Shown here in pieces: positions 28,246 to 35,451 of a stretch of DNA of 54,121 bases; positions within the stretch are counted from its first letter, which is position 1; each line of letters starts with the position of its first letter. The notes under the pieces are model-generated. The model worked only from the letters and a program-made list of their open reading frames with translations, had not been told where the DNA came from and searched no databases. Source of the DNA: Fidelibacterota bacterium (GTDB lineage: Bacteria > Fidelibacterota > UBA8477 > JABMPR01); NCBI GenBank assembly GCA_016844955.1, contig JAERTH010000151.1, positions 1 through 54,121 of the forward strand, written 5' to 3'. The translations under genes were made by a program, and so were the position numbers.

Positions 28246-30360
28246 ATGAGAAGATATATACAAGCGCTGACAGCCCTGATTTTAATGTCCATCATCCTGG
28301 CCTGTCAGTCCACCACGGTGAGTGAAGTGACTTTTAAATCTCACAAACTGGATTTCAGCATAAATGTGAATAATCACTCCGCAATCTTCACAGATACGGG
28401 GCAAATTCAGGTAAATGAAGGGGCAAACCTGCTTTATCTGGCACCTGATGTTGAAATATCTACGGTGACTATTTCTGGAGTAGCAGTAGACTTTATGGTA
28501 TTGGACACTTTGAAATTAGCGGCTATAAACTCATCATTAGCTTATAGTATTCGCGCATTAGACCCACCAAATGATGCGATGTGGCTGCTTTTTGAGCAAA
28601 ACAGTTCCCAAACCACAGATTTCACAATCGAATACTCAGGTGTTTTCCATGAAGATGTTTCTGAAGTCAAGTTTTCCAATCAGAATGTTGGTCGGGAAGT
28701 CACTGGAACCATCTTGGAGCAGGGGGCATATTTTAGTCCTTCATCCTACTATTACCCCAGGGGTAATGATGGTCTCATGAGTTTCGAAGTGACTGCCACC
28801 ATTCCTGCTGCCTGGGAGTCTATTGCTGACGGGAATAAAGTAGGAGATATATTGACTGGCAGCACCCGATTACAGATATGGCAGAATCCCTATAAATCCG
28901 ATGGTCTAATGTTTATGGCCGCTCCCTATGTTGTAAAACATGCCAAAGCCGAAGATGTGGATGTCTACTGTTACTTCTTCGAAGAAGATACCAGTCTGTT
29001 CGAAACCTACCTGCCGGCCACTGTTGACTATGTAAACATGTATTCAGAGATGATTGGTCCCTACCCCTACAAGCGTTTCACCGTGGCTGAAAATTTCTTT
29101 CCCACAGGTTATGGAATGCCCGCCTGGACCCTCTTGGGGCAACAGGTGATTCGCCTGCCATTTATTGTCATGACCTCCCTTGGTCATGAAGTGCTTCATA
29201 ACTGGTGGGGCAACAGCATTTATGTGGATTATAAAAAAGGGAATTGGTGTGAGGGCCTCACAGTCTACGGAGCGGACTATCGCTATAAATTGAAACGAGG
29301 ACCTTCAGCAGCTCGTGATTACCGTAAAGATATCCTGAAACAGTACAAAAATTATGTCACCGCAGAAAATGAATTTCCAGTGCGTGAGTTTGTGGCCAGA
29401 CATAACGCCGAGAGTCGCACTGTTGGCTATAATAAAACCATGATGATCTTTCACATGATAGAGGAGCTGGTTGGCGAGGAAGCCTTTTTCCAGGCCTGGC
29501 GGGATGTCTATGATCAGAACCGGGGGCAAAAGATTTCCTGGGAACAGTGGATTGCTGCTTACGAGAAAACATCAGGCATGGATCTGAGCCACATCATTCC
29601 GCAGTGGGTAGATCGTGTGGGGGCGGCACAGATCGCAATCAAATTGCTTGATTCAAGGTTTGAAGCAGGTCATACCCGTGTAAAATTTCAGGTGGAGCAA
29701 ATTGGTGGGGATATCTATACCCTCAAACTTCCGGTGAAGTTCTATGGGGTGGAGCAGCAGGATGGCATGGTAGGACTTTCAGATACTTCAGCCATTTTTG
29801 AGTTCACTGTAGAAGGCAAAGCCACTGCATTTGAACTGGATCCTGACTATAACACCTTTCGTCATCTCTATCCCCAGGAAATTGAAGCCACTGTTGCCGC
29901 AGCCATGGGTGCTGAAGAGAAACACTTCTGGTACAATACCGAAGCTGAGAGCCCTGCTATAAAAGCGTTTGGTGATGCCATTACAGAGGGTAATATCACA
30001 CCGGTTTTGATTGACAGAACTGTAGATATTGTTATGGAAGGCAATAGCGCAATATTCAGTTTGAATCCCGCAGACTTACCCCAGAATCTGGCACAACAAA
30101 TTGAAATAGATAAAGCATCTATCATCATAAATGGACAGTCATTCCTGCGAGAGGGACATACTTTTGTCCTCAGCACTGAGGACAAAGAGATTTCCGCCAA
30201 AATGTTAGTTGTGATTTCTGATGACCTGGAATCACTGCCTCGGATAGGGCAACTCATCCCGCATTATGGCAAATACTCCTACCTTGTGTTTAAAGGGCCA
30301 CGTAATGTTGCCAAAGGTCAATGGCCAGCCTTAACCAGCCCATTGAGGGTTGAATTGTAA
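28246..30360 (+). CDS. M1-like (gluzincin) metallopeptidase lipoprotein
   Basis: A 704-residue protein beginning with a lipoprotein signal (ALILMSIILAC, lipobox LAC, Cys about residue 20). The zinc site HEVLH is near residue 314, followed by NWWGN and, 18 residues after the second His, the third ligand Glu in NWCEGLTVYGADY. This is the M1 spacing. The GAMEN exopeptidase motif is not obvious; PTGYGMPAWTLLGQQVIRLP occupies its place, so aminopeptidase activity is uncertain. A C-terminal region of about 200 residues is beta-rich. Probably a cell-surface or periplasmic peptidase. AGAGGATCAA precedes the ATG. Confidence 0.88.
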   Translation: MRRYIQALTALILMSIILACQSTTVSEVTFKSHKLDFSINVNNHSAIFTDTGQIQVNEGANLLYLAPDVEISTVTISGVAVDFMVLDTLKLAAINSSLAYSIRALDPPNDAMWLLFEQNSSQTTDFTIEYSGVFHEDVSEVKFSNQNVGREVTGTILEQGAYFSPSSYYYPRGNDGLMSFEVTATIPAAWESIADGNKVGDILTGSTRLQIWQNPYKSDGLMFMAAPYVVKHAKAEDVDVYCYFFEEDTSLFETYLPATVDYVNMYSEMIGPYPYKRFTVAENFFPTGYGMPAWTLLGQQVIRLPFIVMTSLGHEVLHNWWGNSIYVDYKKGNWCEGLTVYGADYRYKLKRGPSAARDYRKDILKQYKNYVTAENEFPVREFVARHNAESRTVGYNKTMMIFHMIEELVGEEAFFQAWRDVYDQNRGQKISWEQWIAAYEKTSGMDLSHIIPQWVDRVGAAQIAIKLLDSRFEAGHTRVKFQVEQIGGDIYTLKLPVKFYGVEQQDGMVGLSDTSAIFEFTVEGKATAFELDPDYNTFRHLYPQEIEATVAAAMGAEEKHFWYNTEAESPAIKAFGDAITEGNITPVLIDRTVDIVMEGNSAIFSLNPADLPQNLAQQIEIDKASIIINGQSFLREGHTFVLSTEDKEISAKMLVVISDDLESLPRIGQLIPHYGKYSYLVFKGPRNVAKGQWPALTSPLRVEL

Positions 30361-30397
30361 AAATATGGAATGAAAATGACTTTCTGAAACATTGTTC

Positions 30398-30440
30398 GCC
30401 CAGAAATTACCCCAGGTCGGGTTTTGGGCTCACTTTTTTT
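30398..30440 (+). terminator. Probable terminator after the M1-like peptidase gene
   Basis: GCCCAGAA at 30398 pairs with TTTTGGGC ending at 30429 (one G-T pair), with an inner CCC/GGG, followed by TCAC and seven T. It lies about 40 bases after the stop codon. Confidence 0.6.
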
Positions 30441-30764
30441 AGAAATTTGTTGGGATATTGTTATGCCCCTGTAGGTTGATCCCACAAGTGGGATGATCAA
30501 TATATGTACTAGCGGATTCGCCCAGAACCTTTGCCAGGAAAGGACTCAGGACGATCTTATCTCCTCGTGAAAAGTTAAACTTAGAATAGAAAGCCGGTCC
30601 CCACGCCACATAATTACCAGATTTGGGAACAGACACTCCCAAACATGAATTTTGCACACCCCAATGATGATTTCCACCGGCAAAACATGACATAAACAGT
30701 GCATGCCACTATCATTTACCCGGTTATTCATCAAATTGTGTTTTGATTTGGCATCGCATTTGCT

Positions 30765-30790
30765 ATTATTCGACCGTTCGTTCGAATAAT
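30765..30790. promoter_or_regulatory. Palindromic operator, probably for the adjacent TetR regulator
   Basis: A 26-base inverted repeat with perfect outer arms ATTATTCGA (30765-30773) and TCGAATAAT (30782-30790). Over the full 13-base half-sites, 11 of 13 positions are symmetric. It ends 30 bases before the TetR start codon and overlaps a possible -10 (TATTAT, 30764-30769); TTGATT at 30743-30748 could be a -35 with a short 15-base spacer. Size and position are those of an autoregulatory TetR operator. Confidence 0.7.
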
Positions 30791-30820
30791 CGAATTGACG
30801 GTTAAGAAAAGGACCCTGAC

Positions 30821-31411
30821 GTGACAACAGACCGCAAAGCAGCCGAAAGAGAAGCTCGCCAAAAGCTTATACTTCAAGGCGCCTTAACCGTTTTCAAAGA
30901 AAAAGGATTAGAGGGGGCGAAGATCGATGAGATCGCTCGTGTTTCCGGCTTTGGAAAAGCGACGCTCTATTATTACTTCTCCTCTAAAGAGGAAATTTTC
31001 AATGCCCTCCTCCTCCATGGATGGCTACAACTCTGGCGTGAATTAGAAGAGACGATCGAGGGTGGTGACAGCCCGAGACGTACCTTCATCTCCATGTTAA
31101 AAAAGATCGCCGAAGTGGTTAACGCCGACCGTCCTCTCTATGAATTTTTATTCTTTGTCCCCCGTTCCTACAGTTCAGAAGAAATCGAAAAAGCTGAATG
31201 GAAACAATATCAGACTCGCCTCTATCGAGTGCTTTTGGAGCTCATTGAGGCAGGTATCGAGAAAAACCAATTCCCGCAAATGAATCCAGATCTGGTTCTC
31301 AAAGCGTTGGGTGGTCTCTTCCATGGCCTGGTTTTCTGGGGCAAAGACAATCAGATTGTTAGTGAGGATCTTATTGAAGAGATGCTCGACAACATGCTAA
31401 AATCAAACTAG
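30821..31411 (+). CDS. TetR/AcrR family transcriptional regulator
   Basis: A 196-residue regulator. The N-terminal helix-turn-helix reads KLILQGALTVFKEKGLEGAKIDEIARVSGFGKATLYYYFSSKEEIF, the canonical TetR DNA-binding domain at residues ~13-58. The C-terminal helical ligand domain is not assignable. The start is a GTG with AAGGA 8 bases upstream. It begins the operon with the TonB receptor (6 bases apart) and the HmuY-like lipoprotein, so it probably represses that operon and itself through the palindrome just upstream. The inducer is unknown; haem or iron status is plausible from the neighbours. Confidence 0.92.
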   Translation: MTTDRKAAEREARQKLILQGALTVFKEKGLEGAKIDEIARVSGFGKATLYYYFSSKEEIFNALLLHGWLQLWRELEETIEGGDSPRRTFISMLKKIAEVVNADRPLYEFLFFVPRSYSSEEIEKAEWKQYQTRLYRVLLELIEAGIEKNQFPQMNPDLVLKALGGLFHGLVFWGKDNQIVSEDLIEEMLDNMLKSN

Positions 31412-31417
31412 GATCCC

Positions 31418-33556
31418 ATGTCATATAAGAAAATCACACAAGTGCTGTTTGGAGTGCTGGTAATCGTTGTACCGCTCCTTGCTCAACCATCCGTTCATAC
31501 AGTAACAGGAAAAATTTTAAACGAAGATACCGCCCAACCTTTACCCTATGTCAATCTTGTCCTGACGGAACTAGGCCTGGGCTCCACATCTAACGATGAT
31601 GGTTATTTTTCTATCTCTGATTTACCCACAGGCACGCATACCCTTTCAATCAGCTATATTGGTTTTGAAGAGAAAATCTTTGAAATAAGTGTCCCACAGG
31701 GTGCACCCTTAAACCTCTCCTTAAAACCAGAATTAATTGAAATGTCTACCCTGGTCGTAACCGGAACCCGTACGGAGCGTTTTCTTAAGGATGTGCCAGT
31801 CACCACCCAGGTGATCACCAGAGAAAAACTCCAGGAAGCCGGTGGTTCAGATATCTCCCAGGTCCTGGGTTATGTCACTGGAATTGCAGTGGTGGAAAAC
31901 CAGTTTGGGACAGGGATTGAGCTTTCAGGCTTCGATGCCAATCATGTTCTGGTGATGATTGATGGTGTCAAAATGATTGGACGCACCAATGGCCAACTTG
32001 ATATTAGCCAGATTCCCGTTGAACAAATCGAGCGCATTGAAGTGGTGAAAGGGGCCGCCTCAGCACTTTATGGCAGTGAAGCCATGGGTGGAGTGGTAAA
32101 CATTATTACTTCCAAATCTAACCACGACCCCGGAATCAAGATAGGGAGTGTTCTAGGGGGTTACGGTCGCCTTGGAGGCAGTATATCATTAAGCGCGAAC
32201 CTGCTGGGGTGGAAATCCAAATTACATGCGAATTCACGTATCTATGGTGGCAATACACTGAACACAGGTAGTCTCTGGGAAAATGGCAGCGCATATGATA
32301 AGCTGAATTACGGTTTTCAAACCGTTGGACACCTGACTGAAGCCCTGTCAATGGACTTTCAAATTTCACGTTTTACAGAAGTTCAAACCGCAGATGTTTC
32401 TACGAACTTTGATGATGTCACCACCAACCTGAGAAATACAGGCCGTCTGGAACTGGTCAGTAAAGGTCAACTCATGACCTGGACCATGGGTCTTGACTAT
32501 TCCGATTATGACCATGTATATGAACGAGTTGTTACCTCAAGCGGTTTTGTCTCTTCCTCCGACCAGACCCTGGAGCAGCTTATTCGGGGAGAGTTACGCG
32601 GACAAATGGATCATAATGACCATGCCCTAATGCTTGGTGTGGGTAATGAGAGTGAAAGAACAGAGTCTGATCGTATTGTAGGTGGTGAGCAGAACGCATC
32701 TCTGAGCCATCTCTTCCTTCAAGATGAGTGGTCTCTAACCCCAAAAACCTCAACCACTCTTGGGGCACGTTGGGATTCCCACTCAATTTATGGTGACTAC
32801 TTATCACCAAAGATTTCTTTGATGTTCAAACCCGAGATGATTTCCCGAATCCGGCTTTCTTTTGGGCAGGGATTCAGAGCCCCGACCTTTAAAGAATTGT
32901 TTATTGACTACACGGTGGTTGGTATCGGCTATCGGATTATTGGTAATCCCGAACTGAACCCAGAAAGGTCCAATAATTTCAACCTGGATTTAGAGAGGTG
33001 GCACACCCAGAAATATCATGGGAGAATGAATTTCTTCTATAACCGGATTGAGAACCTGATTGACTATACCTTTCTTCGGCTGGAAGACAATATGCAGCTC
33101 TGGCAAACCGCCAATATCAAACAGGCTATTACCAGCGGTGCTGAAGTTGATTTAACATACTTTTTTAACAAACGGGTTGAATTGACCATGGGCTACGCAT
33201 TTCTAAATACCTGGGATGTTGACAATGAAAGCCCAATCAACCTGAAAGCCAAACACAAGGCCAACACCAGTTTGCGCATCAAGCTAACCAATTCTGCCAG
33301 CTTCAATGTTAGTGGTCAATATATTGGTGATCGATACTATGGAGAAGAAGGTCTTTCCGGAGATATAGAATCAGAAGAATGGATTGATAGCTACACCATC
33401 TGGAACCTGCACCTGCAGAGCAAACTCATCTATGGTTTTAATGGTAATCTTGGCATAAAGAATTTAACCGATGTTTATGATCCGGTTTGGGGTCCCATGC
33501 CTGGTAGAGAATGGTACTTTGGAATTAACTACAACTACGAAAACAAAAAGAGGTAA
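31418..33556 (+). CDS. TonB-dependent outer-membrane receptor, probable haem/siderophore type
   Basis: A 712-residue receptor with a signal peptide (FGVLVIVVPLLA). A CarboxypepD_reg-like domain (HTVTGKILNEDTAQPLPYVNL) is at ~27-105, the plug (STLVVTGTRTERFLKDVPVTT ... EVVKGAASALYGSEAMGGVVNI) at ~112-230, and a 22-strand-type beta-barrel to the end. FRAPTFKELF followed by GNPELNPERS matches the FRAP/NPNL boxes of haem receptors such as HmuR/HemR, but the conserved histidine usually between them is absent (the stretch reads IDYTVVGIGYRII). It is followed 2 bases later by the HmuY-like gene, the same pairing as HmuR-HmuY of Porphyromonas. Substrate not proven. Confidence 0.9.
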   Translation: MSYKKITQVLFGVLVIVVPLLAQPSVHTVTGKILNEDTAQPLPYVNLVLTELGLGSTSNDDGYFSISDLPTGTHTLSISYIGFEEKIFEISVPQGAPLNLSLKPELIEMSTLVVTGTRTERFLKDVPVTTQVITREKLQEAGGSDISQVLGYVTGIAVVENQFGTGIELSGFDANHVLVMIDGVKMIGRTNGQLDISQIPVEQIERIEVVKGAASALYGSEAMGGVVNIITSKSNHDPGIKIGSVLGGYGRLGGSISLSANLLGWKSKLHANSRIYGGNTLNTGSLWENGSAYDKLNYGFQTVGHLTEALSMDFQISRFTEVQTADVSTNFDDVTTNLRNTGRLELVSKGQLMTWTMGLDYSDYDHVYERVVTSSGFVSSSDQTLEQLIRGELRGQMDHNDHALMLGVGNESERTESDRIVGGEQNASLSHLFLQDEWSLTPKTSTTLGARWDSHSIYGDYLSPKISLMFKPEMISRIRLSFGQGFRAPTFKELFIDYTVVGIGYRIIGNPELNPERSNNFNLDLERWHTQKYHGRMNFFYNRIENLIDYTFLRLEDNMQLWQTANIKQAITSGAEVDLTYFFNKRVELTMGYAFLNTWDVDNESPINLKAKHKANTSLRIKLTNSASFNVSGQYIGDRYYGEEGLSGDIESEEWIDSYTIWNLHLQSKLIYGFNGNLGIKNLTDVYDPVWGPMPGREWYFGINYNYENKKR

Positions 33557-33558
33557 CA

Positions 33559-34083
33559 ATGCTTAAAAAGACACTATTGATCACATTGGCTGCATTTCTC
33601 ATGTTTGGCTGTGAATCAGACGACAATGATGATGCTCCAGAAACCTATAGTTTTGTATCCGATAATGTGAAAACAGGACCGGAAAATTATTTTTCATTTG
33701 CAGATAATTCAGCAGATACATTGGGTACTGGAAGCTGGGACATCATGTTTGCCACCTTCTCATTCTCTCCCGTCCCCGGAATGACCATTAGCAGTCCATA
33801 TTTTATGGGGGCTCCAGATCTGGGTATTGCTCAGGTGGATGCGGCTTCTCTTGATGATGTTACAGAAGTTCCCGGTAGCTTCTCTACAGGAACATTTTCC
33901 ACTATTGAAGAAGAAGATAACTGGTATACCACCAACGATGCACACATTGTTGAGGCTCTGGATTATGTCTATGTAGTCAATACTGCCGATGGAAAATATC
34001 CAGCTTTTGAGATTACAAATTATTACAGTGATATGGGTGAAAGTGGTGTCTATACCATCGCCTGGAAATATCTCTCAGAATAG
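33559..34083 (+). CDS. HmuY-like lipoprotein (haem-binding family)
   Basis: A 174-residue lipoprotein; the lipobox is LMFGC with the Cys near residue 18, followed by an acidic spacer. The body has HmuY-family landmarks: ENYFSF ... GSWDIMFATFSF in the N-terminal half, and YVYVVNTADGKYPAFEITNYY followed by GVYTIAWKYL at the C-terminus. HmuY proteins bind haem at the cell surface and pass it to a TonB receptor. Only one histidine (NDAHIVEA) and a few methionines are available, so the His-His haem ligation of P. gingivalis HmuY is not conserved; Met ligation as in other family members, or a different ligand, is possible. Confidence 0.78.
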   Translation: MLKKTLLITLAAFLMFGCESDDNDDAPETYSFVSDNVKTGPENYFSFADNSADTLGTGSWDIMFATFSFSPVPGMTISSPYFMGAPDLGIAQVDAASLDDVTEVPGSFSTGTFSTIEEEDNWYTTNDAHIVEALDYVYVVNTADGKYPAFEITNYYSDMGESGVYTIAWKYLSE

Positions 34084-34105
34084 ATGTAGTAACATATAGT
34101 TGTTC

Positions 34106-34140
34106 AAAGAAGGCTCCATCTTGGAGCCTTCTTTGTTTTA
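34106..34140 (+). terminator. Strong rho-independent terminator of the TetR-TonB-HmuY operon
   Basis: A perfect 13-base-pair stem, AAAGAAGGCTCCA (34106-34118) and TGGAGCCTTCTTT (34122-34134), with a 3-base loop, followed by GTTTTA. It lies 22 bases after the HmuY-like stop codon and closes the operon. Confidence 0.95.
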
Positions 34141-34488
34141 GCCGCGGGATTCCGGGACTCTCTGTGGTTAATAAGGAGCTACCCCCAAACCCGTCACCGC
34201 GAGGGAGCTTGTGACTGTGGCGATCCTTCTTTTCCGTTCAGTAATTTGGAGATTGCTTCGTCGTACCTCCCCGCAAAGACGTTATTCAGAATTCGTTCAA
34301 TTCGTTGTAAGAAGAATCAATTCTCCGCGGTATTAGCGCAATTCGAGGTTCAAAAAACCCTTTGCGACCCATTCGCTCCTTGCAGTCAATATGAATTAAT
34401 AGCTCAAGGATCAAGATCCTTCGACAAGCTCAGGATCACAATTTAAATGGTTCGTTCTATTCGTTAGGTTCGTTGTAAAAAAGAGGGA
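34141..34488. repeat. Intergenic mosaic repeat region 3 (modules R3, R2, R4, R1)
   Basis: Between convergent genes, with all four modules in one stretch: R3 at 34188-34225 (AACCCGTC ... GGAGCTTGTGACTGTGGCG), R2 at 34251-34280 (GATTGCTTCGTCGTACCTCC, then CGCAAAGAC), R4 at 34332-34358 (ATTAGCGCAATTCGAGGTTC, then AAAAAAC), and R1 at 34408-34439 (GGATCAAGATCCTTCGAC ... GCTCAGGATCAC). A short TTCGTT-rich stretch (34450-34480) follows, similar to 50268-50300. The 66-codon open frame here is repeat sequence, not a gene. Confidence 0.85.
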
Positions 34489-35208
34489 TTACTTCACACC
34501 ATTATAAATGGCAGTGATTCCAAAAGTGAGATCCTGATGCTTGACATGGTGAAAACCCTCACTGGTCAGCAAGGCCTTAAAGTCATGCCGATCAGGAAAA
34601 TGCCGAACTGATTCAGGCAAGTAGGTGTATGCTGATTTGCTGGACATCACTCCAGCCAGCTTGGGTAGAATATGATCAAAATAGAAACGATAGAGCCGGC
34701 CAAAAAACCAGCCCTGGGGTTCCGAAAACTCCAGAATAGACATGCGCCCACCCGGCTTCAAAACACGATAAAACTCACCCAACGCTGCGGAAATGGTACC
34801 TACGTTACGGATGCCGTAACTGATGCTCAACGCATCAAAAGTATTGTCCTGAAAGGGCAGGTTCTCAGCGTCGCCCTGAACCACTTCAAATTTGCGGGAT
34901 AACTGACGAGCATCAATCTTCTTTTTGGCCAGCTCCAGCATGTTGAAGGAAAAATCCAGGCCAACTACCCTGACATCTGCTGCTTTTAGGGCTGAAAATC
35001 CCTGATCCCCAGTTCCCGTGGCTACATCCAGCAATACCTGTCCGTCTTTGAGCTGCAAAGCGTGGACAGATTTCCTGCGCCAGTATAGGTCAGTTCCCAG
35101 GCTGAGAAAATGATTCAGAAAATCATAGCGCCTGGCTATGCCATCGAACATGGTCTGTACCTGTGTTTTTTTAGCTTCCCCGCTGTGAAAAAATTCTGAA
35201 TCTGACAT
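34489..35208 (-). CDS. ubiE: Demethylmenaquinone/ubiquinone methyltransferase UbiE/MenG
   Basis: A 239-residue class I SAM-dependent methyltransferase. VQTMFDGIARRYDFLNHFLSLGTDLYWRR is the UbiE N-terminal signature, LLDVATGTGDQGFSAL is the SAM-binding motif I, and GLDFSFNMLELA, FDALSISYGIRNV and VLKPGGRMSILEFSEP follow. The family methylates the quinone ring in the last step of menaquinone (or in ubiquinone) synthesis. In an FCB-type organism menaquinone is the likely product. The gene stands alone on the minus strand, convergent with the haem-type operon. Confidence 0.95.
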   Translation of the reverse strand: MSDSEFFHSGEAKKTQVQTMFDGIARRYDFLNHFLSLGTDLYWRRKSVHALQLKDGQVLLDVATGTGDQGFSALKAADVRVVGLDFSFNMLELAKKKIDARQLSRKFEVVQGDAENLPFQDNTFDALSISYGIRNVGTISAALGEFYRVLKPGGRMSILEFSEPQGWFFGRLYRFYFDHILPKLAGVMSSKSAYTYLPESVRHFPDRHDFKALLTSEGFHHVKHQDLTFGITAIYNGVK

Positions 35209-35416
35209 ATCAAGTCCTTCTTATAGGTTCTGCCAACAATCTTGGCGATGCAGTCAGAGTTTACAAGACATTTACATGTATTGGGTCCCGCGTGCTCCAG
35301 ATGTTCCGTGTATTTGAAAGCCATTGGTATTTGTTTTTTTGAATAGTTTTCAGCAAAAGATCAGCACAAAAAAAGGTTGGGTAAGATGTAAAACCAATGG
35401 AATTTGGTAGGGTGCA

Positions 35417-35430
35417 AATACAATTGTATT
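35417..35430. promoter_or_regulatory. Perfect 14-base palindrome upstream of the hybrid kinase gene
   Basis: AATACAATTGTATT is fully symmetric and ends 21 bases before the kinase ATG. It sits where an operator would block or aid initiation. The regulator is unknown. A three-codon frame (ATG GCG CGA TGA, 35444-35455) ends overlapping the kinase ATG. Confidence 0.4.
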
Positions 35431-35451
35431 AATTGACGAAAACATGGCGCG

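Larger units (their letters stand above)
30361..30820. other. Intergenic region before the TetR operon: terminator, inverted repeat and operator
   Basis: No gene is seen. From left to right it holds a terminator-like hairpin (30398-30440), an inverted repeat with core CCCACAAGTGGG flanked by TTGAT and ATCAA (30476-30502), and the palindromic TetR operator (30765-30790). Between 30503 and 30740 nothing was recognised. Confidence 0.5.

Noticed and set aside
34246..34446. 66-codon plus-strand frame after the HmuY operon terminator
   Set aside because: Entirely made of R2, R4 and R1 sequence, and the same modules are read in other frames elsewhere.
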